NCBI GenBank assembly: GCA_018266255.1
Contig: JAFEAT010000018.1
Coordinates: 113,680 to 177,679 of the forward strand
Direction: 5' to 3'
Source of the DNA: Cyanobacteria bacterium SZAS-4
GTDB lineage: Bacteria > Cyanobacteriota > Vampirovibrionia > Obscuribacterales > Obscuribacteraceae
Length of the DNA: 64,000 nt
Part shown: positions 26,065-34,826 of the stretch, piece by piece
Numbering within the stretch: position 1 is the first letter of the stretch
Layout: each line of letters begins with the position of its first letter
Made by a program: the position numbers and the translations under genes
Notes under the pieces: generated by a model
Databases searched by the model: none
The model's input: the letters and a program-made list of their open reading frames with translations, nothing else
What the model was told of the DNA's origin: nothing

Positions 26065-26315
26065 TAGACTGGGTAGACGCTCGCAAGCTTGGCGCCGCGA
26101 CGCATTTCGAACTTAACGACACCTGCTGCTACTGCATACAAAGTATCATCGCTGCCGACTCTTACGTTTACACCAGGATGAATCTTCGTGCCGCGTTGGC
26201 GAACGAGGATGTTACCTGAGAGAACGTGCTCTCCGCCGTACTTCTTAACTCCGAGGCGTTTGGGTTGGCTATCGCGTCCGTTGCGAGTAGAACCGCCGCC
26301 CTTCTTATGTGCCAT
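26064..26315 (-). CDS. rpmA: 50S ribosomal protein L27
   Basis: An 83-residue protein starting MAHKKGGGSTRNGRDSQPKR, the highly conserved L27 N-terminus that reaches the peptidyl-transferase centre. It has no cleavable N-terminal extension of the Firmicutes type. The core with SGNILVRQRGTKIHPG is intact. It sits 44 bp after rplU, the usual rplU-rpmA pair, and its stop overlaps the murE start. Confidence 0.98.
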   Translation of the reverse strand: MAHKKGGGSTRNGRDSQPKRLGVKKYGGEHVLSGNILVRQRGTKIHPGVNVRVGSDDTLYAVAAGVVKFEMRRGAKLASVYPV

Positions 26316-26359
26316 GACTTATCACTCCTGTTCATGCGCTTTTCGGCGCATTACCTTGC

Positions 26360-26857
26360 TTAGCTTTTGCTTTTCTTTTCGCTTGATTTTGGCTCAGCTT
26401 TCTTTTCTGCTGGCTTCTTATCAGCTGCTTTGGCTTTCTTTGGCTCAGCAGACTTTTCAGATTTTTTCGCTTCGGACTTTTCAGCAGTCTTGGAAGCCTT
26501 GGCTGGCTTGGCTTGACGCTCTTCAGCTTTAGCTAACACTTTGTCTTTCAATTCGATCGAATCGATCAAAATGCGAGTGTAATGCTGTCTGTGTCCCTGT
26601 TTCTTACGTGTGCCTTTCTTCGGCTTCATGTGATAAACAATGATTTTTTTGGTTTTGTGGTGGGAAAGAATCTTCCCGCTCACTTTCGCCCCTTCAATGA
26701 AAGGCGCACCCATGGTGGAGTTGGCACCGTCGACAATCATCAAGATTTTGTCGAATACGAAAGCAGATCCTGCTTCGCCTTCAGTCAAATCGACATCAAC
26801 GAAACGTCCAGCCTCTAGCTGGTACTGCCTTCCGCAAGCTTCTACTATGGCAAACAT
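26360..26857 (-). CDS. rplU: 50S ribosomal protein L21 with long Lys/Ala/Glu-rich C-terminal extension
   Basis: Residues 1-103 or so form a normal L21: MFAIVEACGRQYQLEAGRFV start, then the conserved GAPFIEGAKVSGKILSHHK and KPKKGTRKKQGHRQHYTRI blocks that contact 23S rRNA. A tail of about 60 residues made almost entirely of Lys, Ala, Glu, Ser and Pro follows (for example KAEERQAKPAKASKTAEKSE). It is probably disordered and basic. L21 is usually about 103 residues, so the tail is an addition. The next gene is rpmA. Confidence 0.95.
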   Translation of the reverse strand: MFAIVEACGRQYQLEAGRFVDVDLTEGEAGSAFVFDKILMIVDGANSTMGAPFIEGAKVSGKILSHHKTKKIIVYHMKPKKGTRKKQGHRQHYTRILIDSIELKDKVLAKAEERQAKPAKASKTAEKSEAKKSEKSAEPKKAKAADKKPAEKKAEPKSSEKKSKS

Positions 26858-27258
26858 CTTTGTCTCCGATCCTCTATCTACTCGTACGTCCGGGGATACC
26901 GATCTGATGCCGCATCGATTTACTAACCAGTAAATTCGTCAGCAAAGTTTTGCTACCCATTGAACTTTTTGCGGCTACTTTACGTTTATCAAAGTAGGGG
27001 CAATGAAGCTCATTCCGGCACAATTGAAGAAGAATACTATCAAATACTAACCTGGAGGGTCAAATCAAGAATTTCCTAACAACTGCGGGGCAGCGCTTTG
27101 AGCGCCTTATACAGCATAATTGTTGTTCCCATCAGCCAGAAGCCCATTGAGGCTGAACGTAAAGCAGCGCTTAATCATTGTTACGTGAGCCCTGCGCACA
27201 TTTCCAAGAGCCCAGCGCTCAGTCCATAAGCCCTCCGCTCTCTCCAAGAGGATCTCTC
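26858..27258. other. 400-bp divergent region upstream of rplU
   Basis: This gap holds the promoter of the rplU-rpmA-murE run and that of the small gene at 27259. No supported coding frame. A short GCGCTTTGAGCGC hairpin lies near 27098-27110. The L21 leader of other bacteria was not recognisable by eye. No tRNA or known small RNA was identified. Confidence 0.4.
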
Positions 27259-27498
27259 ATGTCCAACGATGCCAAAGATGATTCAGAGCTAGGCCGAAGC
27301 AAAACGGTCGTCTCGCCTGCTGAGCACTTGTTGCACCTGCTGACAATTGGCTGGAGCCCCACCGCTCCATTGATTCAGAAATATGTGGCTGAGAACTCAC
27401 TGGCACGCGACCTGGCTCAGTGGCAGGCTGTACAGGGCGATTTCACGTCGCGCATGCCCGCCGTTAAGCCGGCTGGTAAGCAGAAATCGTCTGGTTGA
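27259..27498 (+). CDS. small hypothetical protein, 79 residues
   Basis: The frame is open from 27178, but AAGAGGATCTCTC precedes the ATG at 27259. The product is soluble, with a central helix-rich segment (PAEHLLHLLTIGWSPTAPLI, then AENSLARDLAQWQAVQGD) and a basic Pro/Lys tail. No family recognised. It stands alone ahead of the peroxiredoxin gene. Confidence 0.55.
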   Translation: MSNDAKDDSELGRSKTVVSPAEHLLHLLTIGWSPTAPLIQKYVAENSLARDLAQWQAVQGDFTSRMPAVKPAGKQKSSG

Positions 27499-27629
27499 GT
27501 AAGTCCGACAAAAAATGAACCCGATTTCCTAATTGTGCAATTTCCATTAACACTTTCCACTTTTAGACTGAGTCGATCTAAGCTTTTTCATTAACTAATC
27601 CCCACCATTGTTGTCGGAGTAACCACTCT

Positions 27630-28169
27630 ATGTTGCAAGTTGGAAAAAGAGCTCCAGATTTTGACATGCCCTCCACCAAGGACATGAAGGGTCTCAAAGA
27701 AAACGTTCGTTTGGCAGATTACAAGGGCAAATTCCTTGTTATGTTCTTCTATCCGTTGGATTTCACTTTCGTCTGCCCAACAGAATTGAAAGCATTCAGC
27801 GCTAAATATGATGAATTGAAAAAAGCTGGCGCAGAAGTTATCGCAGTCTCAACAGACAGCGTATTCAGCCACCGCGCTTGGATCAACACACCAGAAGATA
27901 AGGGTGGACTCGGTTCACTCAACTACGTTCTCGCTTCAGACATCACCAAAGATGTAAGCCGCGACTACGGTGTATTGATGGAAGACAAAGGAATCGCATT
28001 GCGCGGTTTGTTCATCATCGATCCAGATGGCATTCTTCAGTATCAAGTTGTACACAGCCTCAACATCGGACGCAGCGTTGATGAAACACTTCGAGTTCTC
28101 GAAGCAATCAAGACCGGCGGACTTTGCGGCGCTGATTGGAAGCCAGGCCAAAAGCCATTGACCGTCTAA
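27630..28169 (+). CDS. 2-Cys peroxiredoxin (AhpC/TSA family)
   Basis: A 179-residue thiol peroxidase that reduces H2O2 and alkyl hydroperoxides in the cytoplasm. The peroxidatic Cys49 lies in DFTFVCPTE and the resolving Cys166 in GGLCGADWKPG, so it is a typical 2-Cys enzyme that forms an intersubunit disulfide. Pro50 and Thr51 of the active site and the later RGLFIIDPDG block are conserved. The AhpC-type C-terminus ends without a YF motif, suggesting a robust form less prone to over-oxidation. A clear intrinsic terminator follows, so it is a single-gene unit. A thioredoxin-like gene downstream could be functionally related. Confidence 0.96.
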   Translation: MLQVGKRAPDFDMPSTKDMKGLKENVRLADYKGKFLVMFFYPLDFTFVCPTELKAFSAKYDELKKAGAEVIAVSTDSVFSHRAWINTPEDKGGLGSLNYVLASDITKDVSRDYGVLMEDKGIALRGLFIIDPDGILQYQVVHSLNIGRSVDETLRVLEAIKTGGLCGADWKPGQKPLTV

Positions 28170-28190
28170 TCAGGTCAGTATCATTTAGAG

Positions 28191-28223
28191 AACCGTCAGG
28201 TATTTTGCCTGGCGGTTTTTTTT
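28191..28223 (+). terminator. intrinsic terminator after the peroxiredoxin gene
   Basis: ACCGTCAGG and CCTGGCGGT form a stem (one G-T pair) around a TATTTTG loop, immediately followed by a run of T residues. It lies 22 bp after the stop and is the clearest terminator in the window. Confidence 0.88.
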
Positions 28224-28361
28224 AGATAAGAATTGGAACTTGATCTCGTTGAAACGCTGATAATCTGCGTGACAGCGTTAAAATTAGTGAGCGACGCGCG
28301 ACTGAATTGACGAGTTGCGCAAGTTGAAATGTTGCCGGTGTTTCCGGCCAAGGAGGGACCC

Positions 28362-28838
28362 ATGCCGCTTCGTATGGACAGTCCGTTGCCTTCTCTCAAA
28401 GGTGGCACCGATTGGTTCAATTCAGCTCCCATCACTGACGATGAGCTGAAAGGTTCTCCAGTGCTCGTTCATTTCTGGGCGATCAGCTGCGGAACTTGCA
28501 AAGAATCACTGCCTGATGTTTCTCAATGGATTGAGAAATACGGTCCGCAGGGATTGAAAGTCGTCGCCGTTCACATGCCACGACAAGAAAGTGATACCAA
28601 AGTCGAAGACGTCAAGGCTGCGATTGAAGAGTACGAAGTCAAGCAACCATGCGTTGTCGATAACTATCACGAAATCACAGATGCATTTGAAAACAAGTAC
28701 GTTCCCGCCTTTTACCTGTTCGACAAAGACGGCAAAATGCGCGATTTCAAAGCTGGCGAAAAGGCACCAAAAATGGTGGCGCAAGCAATTGAAAGAATTT
28801 TGGCGGAATCAACCGCTGTAAAAGAAGAAGCTAAATAG
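28362..28838 (+). CDS. thioredoxin-like (TlpA/ResA type) protein, cytoplasmic
   Basis: AAGGAGGGACCC sits at ideal distance from the ATG at 28362, so the upstream ATG at 28329 is rejected; the product has 158 residues. The thioredoxin fold is clear: PVLVHFWAISCGTCKESLPD with the Cys43-Gly-Thr-Cys46 redox pair, then a cis-Pro region in YVPAFYLFDKDGK. TlpA-type proteins are usually exported, but there is no signal peptide or anchor here. It probably works as an intracellular thiol reductase or sensor. It precedes hemL by 17 bp and is likely co-transcribed with it. Confidence 0.9.
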   Translation: MPLRMDSPLPSLKGGTDWFNSAPITDDELKGSPVLVHFWAISCGTCKESLPDVSQWIEKYGPQGLKVVAVHMPRQESDTKVEDVKAAIEEYEVKQPCVVDNYHEITDAFENKYVPAFYLFDKDGKMRDFKAGEKAPKMVAQAIERILAESTAVKEEAK

Positions 28839-28855
28839 ACAAGGTGATCATAAAA

Positions 28856-30133
28856 ATGACTACAGCCGCTGTTGCAACTCGGTCACAGGCAATATTTGAA
28901 CGTGCGAAAGCCGTGATTCCCGGTGGAGTGAATTCTCCGGTTCGCTCTTGCAAGTCAGTCGGCTCGGAGCCGATTTTTATGGATCACGCAGATGGTTCTC
29001 ATTTGTTTGACGTCGACGGTAATAAATACATCGACTACGTTGGCTCATGGGGTCCGATGATTCTGGGTCATCGCCATCCGCGTGTGTTGGAAGCAATCGA
29101 GATCACACTCAAGCAAGGCACCAGTTTTGGTGCTCCTTGCCGAGCTGAAGTCGAGATGGCTGAACTGGTTTGCAAGCTGATGCCATCAATCGAAATGGTG
29201 CGCATGGTCAACTCTGGTACTGAAGCAACGATGTCGGCGATTCGTCTGGCTCGCGCTTTCACCAAGCGAACTATGATCGTGAAATTCGATGGCTGCTATC
29301 ACGGTCATGCTGATTCTTTCCTGGTTAAAGCCGGGTCTGGTCTTGCAACCTTGGGAATTTCGAGCTCGCCAGGCGCGCCTGATGAGATAACCAAATTGAC
29401 GGTGTCAATTCCGTTCAATGACCCTGCTCAACTGAAAAAGACATTCGAAAAGCACGGCAAGGAAGTCGCCGCGGTGATCATCGAGCCGATTGTAGGCAAT
29501 GCTGGACTAATTCTTCCTGAGGAGAACTACCTTCAAACTATTCGTGAGCTCTGCACCGAGCATGGTGCCTTGCTGATATTTGACGAAGTGATGACTGGCT
29601 TCAGAGTCGCTCTCGGCGGCGCCCAAGATATGTACAAAATCAAACCAGATTTGACTACTCTGGGCAAAATTATTGGTGGTGGACTTCCAGTTGGTGCTTA
29701 CGGTGGAAGGAAAGACATCATGGAAATGGTGGCACCGCAAGGACCTGTCTATCAAGCTGGAACGCTCTCAGGAAATCCACTAGCAATGGCTGCTGGCATT
29801 GCGCAACTCAAGACTTTGCAGACACCAGGAACATACGCACACCTGGCAGAAAATACGACGAGGCTTGCAGACGGACTCAAAGGTCTGTCTAAATCTATTC
29901 AAGTTGTATCGGTACCCGGAATGCTCGGTGTGTTCTTCAACTCTAAACCAGTAACCGACTTTGAAAGCGCACAGAAGTGTGACACAGAGCAATTTGGCAA
30001 AGTTTGGAGAGCGCTGATTGAAAAGGGCATTTACTGGCCGCCCTCACAGTTCGAAGCTGCGTTCATTTCTGCTGTGCATACAAAGCACGATATCGACAAT
30101 ACGATTGATGCTTTCAAAGACGCAATAAAATAA
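28856..30133 (+). CDS. hemL: glutamate-1-semialdehyde 2,1-aminomutase
   Basis: A PLP enzyme that makes 5-aminolevulinate from glutamate-1-semialdehyde, the last step of the C5 route to haem and other tetrapyrroles. The start GGVNSPVRS and WGPMILGHRHP blocks, the substrate region VNSGTEATMSAIRLARAFT, the cofactor-binding FDEVMTGFRV and the PLP lysine Lys271 in LGKIIGGGLPVGAYGG are all intact. The ATG at 28856 follows AAGGTGATCATAAAA, so the GTG 12 bases earlier is rejected. It is 425 residues, the usual length. Confidence 0.97.
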   Translation: MTTAAVATRSQAIFERAKAVIPGGVNSPVRSCKSVGSEPIFMDHADGSHLFDVDGNKYIDYVGSWGPMILGHRHPRVLEAIEITLKQGTSFGAPCRAEVEMAELVCKLMPSIEMVRMVNSGTEATMSAIRLARAFTKRTMIVKFDGCYHGHADSFLVKAGSGLATLGISSSPGAPDEITKLTVSIPFNDPAQLKKTFEKHGKEVAAVIIEPIVGNAGLILPEENYLQTIRELCTEHGALLIFDEVMTGFRVALGGAQDMYKIKPDLTTLGKIIGGGLPVGAYGGRKDIMEMVAPQGPVYQAGTLSGNPLAMAAGIAQLKTLQTPGTYAHLAENTTRLADGLKGLSKSIQVVSVPGMLGVFFNSKPVTDFESAQKCDTEQFGKVWRALIEKGIYWPPSQFEAAFISAVHTKHDIDNTIDAFKDAIK

Positions 30134-30227
30134 CTGCGTACTCGAAAAATTCACAACACGTTCCGGAAAAAGGACGTTCTCCGTTGTTATGTTGTCGGCA
30201 CATCGTTGCCCGCAAGGAGAATCGAAC

Positions 30228-30494
30228 ATGTCCAAGCCTCTAGAACGCGAGAATGTCGATGCAAAATTGGAATCACCGCAACCTTCTGGTTTGTCCCGGA
30301 TAGCGTCAGATTTCCAGGTGGCAAGCCTCCCGCAAAGCAAAACTACCATGCCAGCTGAATTTGGTACGCCTATTCTCACCGGACTATATGAAGATAATCC
30401 TGTCGGACCAGTGGTGCCAGATCCTTACCACGACGGTCCACAACTCGGCGGACATAACTCCGGTTCTAGTCCCACCATCGACATAGATGACTGA
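30228..30494 (+). CDS. small hypothetical protein, 88 residues
   Basis: AAGGAGAATCGAAC precedes the ATG at 30228, a strong ribosome binding site, so the longer frame from 30189 is rejected. The product is polar and Pro/Ser/Gly/Asp-rich (GPVVPDPYHDGPQLGGHNSG), ends acidic (TIDIDD) and is probably disordered. No family recognised. It is convergent with the next gene, leaving 15 bp between them. Confidence 0.55.
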   Translation: MSKPLERENVDAKLESPQPSGLSRIASDFQVASLPQSKTTMPAEFGTPILTGLYEDNPVGPVVPDPYHDGPQLGGHNSGSSPTIDIDD

Positions 30495-30509
30495 TCTACG
30501 TTTCTCAAA

Positions 30510-31274
30510 TCATTTAAGTTTGATTGAGCCAACAACCTTGTCGAGCATTTCTAGACTTGGAGCGAACTTGGCTCTAGCGAGCTTTTGCACATAGGCTTTG
30601 CTTTTTTCTAGAGGCAAATCTTTTGGCAAACCTGTTGCCTTGATTGGCCAGAAGAACGAGACGTAATATTTGTTGTCGCTTGTGATGCCTTGAAAAGTGT
30701 AAAAGAAGTCTGACTCGTTCACTGGTGGATCGCCGTTTCCGTAAACGCTAATAAACGAAACACCTGAGCCCAAGCCGTTGTTGAACTTCAGATAGTTTTC
30801 TTGCGCGTGCAGAAATTCTGCGCCATCTGACTCTGGCAAAATTGGAATTGATTCCAAACCTTTGGACGATTTAGCGGCAATCGCTTTTCTCAAACCATCT
30901 AAACGCTTGTTGAATTCGACCTGTTTCGCTTTCGGAAACATTGGTGCCCACTTCTGAAGTGGATAGACCAGCAAGTGTGGCTCGTTAAAACTGTTATCGC
31001 CGTACTGTAGCTTTTTGCCGTCGAAAAGGATGCGCACATGCATTGGTACCGCATCGAAAGTCATTAGTTCGTCTTTCGGATCGTAAGGATCTGCTTTCTC
31101 GATTTCGACTTTTGTAGTCTTTGCAATTCCTGTGGTGTCGAATTCTACTTTTAGCTTGGCGATTTCGTTATCGGTGGCGGGCTTTTTTGCTGCAGGAGCG
31201 GCTTGAATGCTGAGCGAAGACGTTCCGATGCAAGTTGCTACGAGCATTGCGACGGCCAACTTCTTAGATGTCAT
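30510..31274 (-). CDS. exported hypothetical protein, 254 residues
   Basis: A signal peptide is visible (MTSKKLAVAMLVATCIGTSS, cleavage near IQAAPAAKK). The mature protein is soluble with mixed strands and helices (MTFDAVPMHVRILFDGKKLQ, LLVYPLQKWAPMFPKAKQVE). It contains DPYDPKDELM and a Phe/Tyr/Asn-rich core. No family recognised; a periplasmic or surface role is inferred only from the signal. It stands between hemL's region and the AraC regulator gene, with its own promoter. Confidence 0.6.
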   Translation of the reverse strand: MTSKKLAVAMLVATCIGTSSLSIQAAPAAKKPATDNEIAKLKVEFDTTGIAKTTKVEIEKADPYDPKDELMTFDAVPMHVRILFDGKKLQYGDNSFNEPHLLVYPLQKWAPMFPKAKQVEFNKRLDGLRKAIAAKSSKGLESIPILPESDGAEFLHAQENYLKFNNGLGSGVSFISVYGNGDPPVNESDFFYTFQGITSDNKYYVSFFWPIKATGLPKDLPLEKSKAYVQKLARAKFAPSLEMLDKVVGSIKLK

Positions 31275-31431
31275 TGTAGGAACTCCAGAAGGTGATTCTG
31301 AATTGAGGAATATACCTCATCTTTTGTGTTATTCAAAGTCACGTAGGTAATACAGTTTTGGATCTCATTTTTGAATACTTTGAGTGCTTGGAATTTAGGT
31401 GATTGTTGAGATAAATTTGAATTTGAGAAGA

Positions 31432-31478
31432 CGCCGTTCAATAGACCGGCGACCCTTGCCGGCTGAAGCCGGCGCTCC
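31432..31478 (+). repeat. double-hairpin intergenic repeat, copy 2
   Basis: Inverted repeats GCCGTTC-AATA-GACCGGC (31433-31450) and GCCGGCT-GA-AGCCGGC (31458-31473), then GCTCCC. It lies 31 bp past the stop of the AraC-type gene (minus strand) and may act as 3' structure for that message. Confidence 0.9.
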
Positions 31479-31509
31479 CTTGCGCTCCATTAATCACAGC
31501 GCTCCTGCG

Positions 31510-32421
31510 CTAGGCGGATGCTAGTTGTTTGAAGCGTCCTACGTCGCGTTTTGGTGGTTCGCCGAATGTTCGCTTATATTCGCGGCTGAACTGAGAGGCG
31601 TCGTCGTAGCCGACGATTTCTGCGGCAGTTCCGGCGTCGATGTCTTCGGTTAGCAGCAGTCTTCTTGCTTCTTGCAGGCGCAGCATTTTTTGAAACTGTA
31701 ACGGGCTCATCGAAGTTGCTGTTTTAAAGTGTTGGTGGAAGCTTGAAACGCTCATGCCCAAATCTTGTGCAAGAGTTTCCATACTGAGATTCTCGTTGTA
31801 TTTGTTGCGCAAAATTTGAACTGCTTTTGTAATTCGATTTGTGTGTCCACCAAAAACTGCCATTTGTCGCAGTCTAGATCCTTGCTCGCTCTTTAGAACG
31901 CGATAAATAATTTCGCGTATCACCATCGGTGATACCACACGGAAGTCGTCTGGATTCTCAACCAATCTGAGCAAGCGAACCATTGCGTCCAAAAGGTCAT
32001 CCTGGAGCTTTGATACATCCATCGACTTGACGCTTGTGTCACTGCGCCCAGCGTTGATGCCGGCTTCAACAATTACCGACGCAATCGTAGCTGGGTCGAG
32101 GTCTAGCTTTAACCCTAAATAGGGCTTCTCTGGCGTAGCTTCGACGACTTGACTGACTACCGGTACGTCCAGCGAAATCAGCAGGTAGTGCGCAGGGTCG
32201 TATCTCAGCCGTTCTTCACCAAAAGTAACTTCTTTGGCGCCCTGTGCCACAACACACATCGAGGGCGAATAGAGTCCGTGCTTTGGCTGAGTTGGCTCAG
32301 ACCAGCGGAAGAACTGCAGGCTTTCCACGATATCATTCGTGCCTTCAAATTTGCAGCCATTGGCTAACCGTTCGACTAATTCCTCGCGATAAGCGTCAGT
32401 TCTTTTGTTTTTCTTGTCCAT
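31510..32421 (-). CDS. AraC-family transcriptional regulator (YqhC-like layout)
   Basis: The ATG at 32421 follows GGAGAGGATAGTGCT, so the longer frame to 32589 is rejected; 303 residues. The N-terminal half fits the AraC_N-type ligand-binding domain (SEPTQPKHGLYSPSMCVVAQ, then GEERLRYDPAHYLLISLDVP). The C-terminal 100 residues hold two helix-turn-helix motifs (ENLSMETLAQDLGMSVSSFH, then AAEIVGYDDASQFSREYKRT). It is divergent from an aldo/keto reductase and a zinc alcohol dehydrogenase. In E. coli, YqhC activates yqhD and dkgA in the same kind of layout in response to aldehydes, so a similar role is inferred. A double-hairpin repeat follows the stop. Confidence 0.88.
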   Translation of the reverse strand: MDKKNKRTDAYREELVERLANGCKFEGTNDIVESLQFFRWSEPTQPKHGLYSPSMCVVAQGAKEVTFGEERLRYDPAHYLLISLDVPVVSQVVEATPEKPYLGLKLDLDPATIASVIVEAGINAGRSDTSVKSMDVSKLQDDLLDAMVRLLRLVENPDDFRVVSPMVIREIIYRVLKSEQGSRLRQMAVFGGHTNRITKAVQILRNKYNENLSMETLAQDLGMSVSSFHQHFKTATSMSPLQFQKMLRLQEARRLLLTEDIDAGTAAEIVGYDDASQFSREYKRTFGEPPKRDVGRFKQLASA

Positions 32422-32665
32422 AGCACTATCCTCTCCAACCTTTGGAGAATTGTCCAATCTTCCTGGAACTTTGTTATACCAAACTGGCACTATTTGAGCA
32501 TAACATAGTGTTTGTGAATGCAGTGTTGCGAATTTTATGCAATCGACGCTCACCTGGTTTTTCGGGAAGTTGGCATCAGTAATAGTCACGCTTTCAAAAA
32601 AAGCTGCTGCGTTTCTGAAGGCATGTCCAACCTAATTGATGCTGACGATGAAAGGGAGAATCAAA
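32422..32665. promoter_or_regulatory. divergent control region between the AraC gene and the aldo/keto reductase gene
   Basis: A 244-bp region that must hold both promoters and probably the regulator's binding sites. It is A/T-rich around 32470-32520, with a TATAAC-like box on the minus strand near 32472-32477. No perfect inverted or direct repeat was found that could be named as the operator. Confidence 0.45.
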
Positions 32666-33679
32666 ATGCAAAAGAGAAAACTTGGCACAAGTGGTCTTGA
32701 AGTATCGGCTCTGGGTCTTGGTTGCATGGGTATGAGCCATGGATTCGGTCCTCCAAAAGATAAGCAGGAAATGATTTCGCTGATCCATGCCGCGGTGGAT
32801 CGCGGTGTCACGTTCTTCGATACTGCTGAAGTTTACGGACCGTACATCAACGAAGAGTTAGTCGGTGAGGCACTTGAGCCGTTCAAGGGAAAAGTCGCCA
32901 TCGCGACGAAATTCGCTTTTGAACCAAACCCAGATGGTGGTGTCGGTCCCAATGGTGGACCAGCATGGAACGTTTTGAATAGCAAACCTGCACACATCAA
33001 AGAAGTTGCAGAGGCATCACTAAAACGATTGAAAGTAGATGTGATTGATTTGTTCTATCAGCATCGTGTTGATCCGAAAGTTCCTATTGAGGAAGTTGCC
33101 GGAGCAGTCAAAGAATTGATCCAGCAAGGCAAGGTTCGCTATTTCGGAATGTCAGAAGCCGCAGCCAACACCATTCGCCGTGCACACGCTGTGCAACCGG
33201 TATCAGCAATCCAGAGCGAGTACTCACTGTGGTATAGAAGACCTGAGCCAGAAATCTTGCCGTTGTGCGAAGAACTGGGAATTGGATTTGTGCCATACAG
33301 CCCGCTTGGAAGAGGTTTCTTGACTGGAAAAGTTGACGAAAAAACTGAGTATGCAGCCAATGATATTCGCAACTCTCTTCCACGATTCACTGCAGAAAAT
33401 CGGAAAGAAAATCTCGCACTTGTGGATTTGTTAACGAAGTTTGCTGAGCAAAAAGGTGCAACAACAGCTCAAGTCGCGCTTGCATGGTTGCTTGCGCAGA
33501 AGCCATGGATTGTTCCGATTCCAGGTACGACAAAACTACATCGCCTCGAAGAAAACATTGGCGCAGCATCTCTTATACTTAGCCCTGCCGATCTCGCAGA
33601 GCTTGATGAAGCAGCCGCGAAAGTCGAAGTCAAAGGCGAACGTTATACGGAAGCTATGGAAGCCATGTCTTATCGTTAG
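32666..33679 (+). CDS. aldo/keto reductase (YhdN/IolS type)
   Basis: GGGAGAATCAAA precedes the ATG at 32666, which gives 337 residues. The tetrad is Asp52 and Tyr57 in FFDTAEVYG, Lys82 in ATKF and His133 in YQHRVD. The C-terminal PGTTKLHRLEENIGA block binds the NADPH phosphate. The enzyme should reduce aldehydes or ketones with NADPH in the cytoplasm. It leads an apparent operon with a zinc alcohol dehydrogenase (36 bp downstream) and a tautomerase, facing an AraC-type regulator. This context suggests detoxification of reactive carbonyls. Confidence 0.93.
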   Translation: MQKRKLGTSGLEVSALGLGCMGMSHGFGPPKDKQEMISLIHAAVDRGVTFFDTAEVYGPYINEELVGEALEPFKGKVAIATKFAFEPNPDGGVGPNGGPAWNVLNSKPAHIKEVAEASLKRLKVDVIDLFYQHRVDPKVPIEEVAGAVKELIQQGKVRYFGMSEAAANTIRRAHAVQPVSAIQSEYSLWYRRPEPEILPLCEELGIGFVPYSPLGRGFLTGKVDEKTEYAANDIRNSLPRFTAENRKENLALVDLLTKFAEQKGATTAQVALAWLLAQKPWIVPIPGTTKLHRLEENIGAASLILSPADLAELDEAAAKVEVKGERYTEAMEAMSYR

Positions 33680-33715
33680 GTTGCTGTTTGGACAGCTAAT
33701 TAGGAGTAATGAACA

Positions 33716-34774
33716 ATGACAAAGACAGCAATTAAAACAAAAGCTTACGCCGCAGTTAGTGCAGGCGCGGAAGTCAAACCGCACGAGATCGAACGCCGTG
33801 AGCCCGGTCCGTATGATGTTCTAATTGATATCAAATTCTGCGGAGTTTGCCACTCTGACGTGCACCAAGTCAAAGACGATTGGGGTGGTGCCATCTATCC
33901 GATGGTGCCTGGTCACGAGATCGCAGGCGTTGTCGAAAGAGTTGGTGAGAAGGTCACCAAATTCAAAGTTGGAGATCGCGTCGGCGTTGGCTGTATGGTT
34001 GATTCATGCAAAGAGTGTGGATCATGTGCTGATGGTGATGAAAACTACTGCGAAAAAGGCAACATCCAAACTTATAATGCGATGTCTCTCGACGGCAAGA
34101 ATATCAATTTTGGTGGATACTCTGAGCGCATCACCGTGCTCGAAAGATTCGTCGTAAAAATTCCGGATAACTTGTCGCTCGAACAAGCCGCACCGCTTCT
34201 CTGTGCTGGCATCACCACTTATTCTCCGCTTGTACACTGGAAAGCTGGTCCTGGCAAAGCTGTAGCTGTTGTTGGACTCGGTGGATTGGGACACATGGGC
34301 GTAAAGATTGCGCACGCTCTCGGCGCTGATGTGACTGTGATCAGTCGCACCAACAATAAAAAAGCTGATGCAGAGAAGATGGGTGCAAACGATTATGTAG
34401 CTACTGCTGAACCCGGTGCTGTTGAAAAAAATCAGAATCGTTTCGATCTGATCATCAACACCGTATCGTCAGCTGCTGACATGAACGCCTACATGGGCAT
34501 GTTGAAGCGAGATGGTGTTATGTGCCTGGTCGGCGCTCCTAGCGAAGACCTTCCAATCAAGGCTTTCAGCTTGATTCCGAAACGCACGACTTTGTCAGGT
34601 TCAACAATTGGTGGCATGCGCGAAACCCAAGAAATGTTGGATTTCTGTGGCAAGCACAACATCGCATCTGACATCGAAGTTATCCCAATACAAAAGATCA
34701 ACGAAGCTTATGAGCGCTTGCTGAAGAGCGACGTTCGTTATCGCTTTGTCATCGATATCGCATCGCTGAAGTAA
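33716..34774 (+). CDS. zinc-dependent alcohol dehydrogenase (YahK/cinnamyl-alcohol dehydrogenase type)
   Basis: A 352-residue medium-chain dehydrogenase/reductase. Catalytic zinc ligands are Cys45 in CGVCHSDVH and His67-Glu68 in PGHEIAG; the structural zinc uses Cys98, Cys101, Cys104 and Cys112 in the DSCKECGSC-type lobe. The nucleotide fold motif is VVGLGGLGHMG. YahK-type enzymes reduce aldehydes with NADPH. The GGAGTAATGAACA box before the ATG is good. It is the second gene in the carbonyl-metabolism operon. Confidence 0.94.
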   Translation: MTKTAIKTKAYAAVSAGAEVKPHEIERREPGPYDVLIDIKFCGVCHSDVHQVKDDWGGAIYPMVPGHEIAGVVERVGEKVTKFKVGDRVGVGCMVDSCKECGSCADGDENYCEKGNIQTYNAMSLDGKNINFGGYSERITVLERFVVKIPDNLSLEQAAPLLCAGITTYSPLVHWKAGPGKAVAVVGLGGLGHMGVKIAHALGADVTVISRTNNKKADAEKMGANDYVATAEPGAVEKNQNRFDLIINTVSSAADMNAYMGMLKRDGVMCLVGAPSEDLPIKAFSLIPKRTTLSGSTIGGMRETQEMLDFCGKHNIASDIEVIPIQKINEAYERLLKSDVRYRFVIDIASLK

Positions 34775-34826
34775 CGCGGTAATCCGATTTCAATCAAGAT
34801 CGCAACAAACAAGCAAGGACTAAAAA

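Noticed and set aside
31275..31509. Insertion sequence ends near the double-hairpin repeats
   Set aside because: No transposase gene or target-site duplication was found at any of the four copies.
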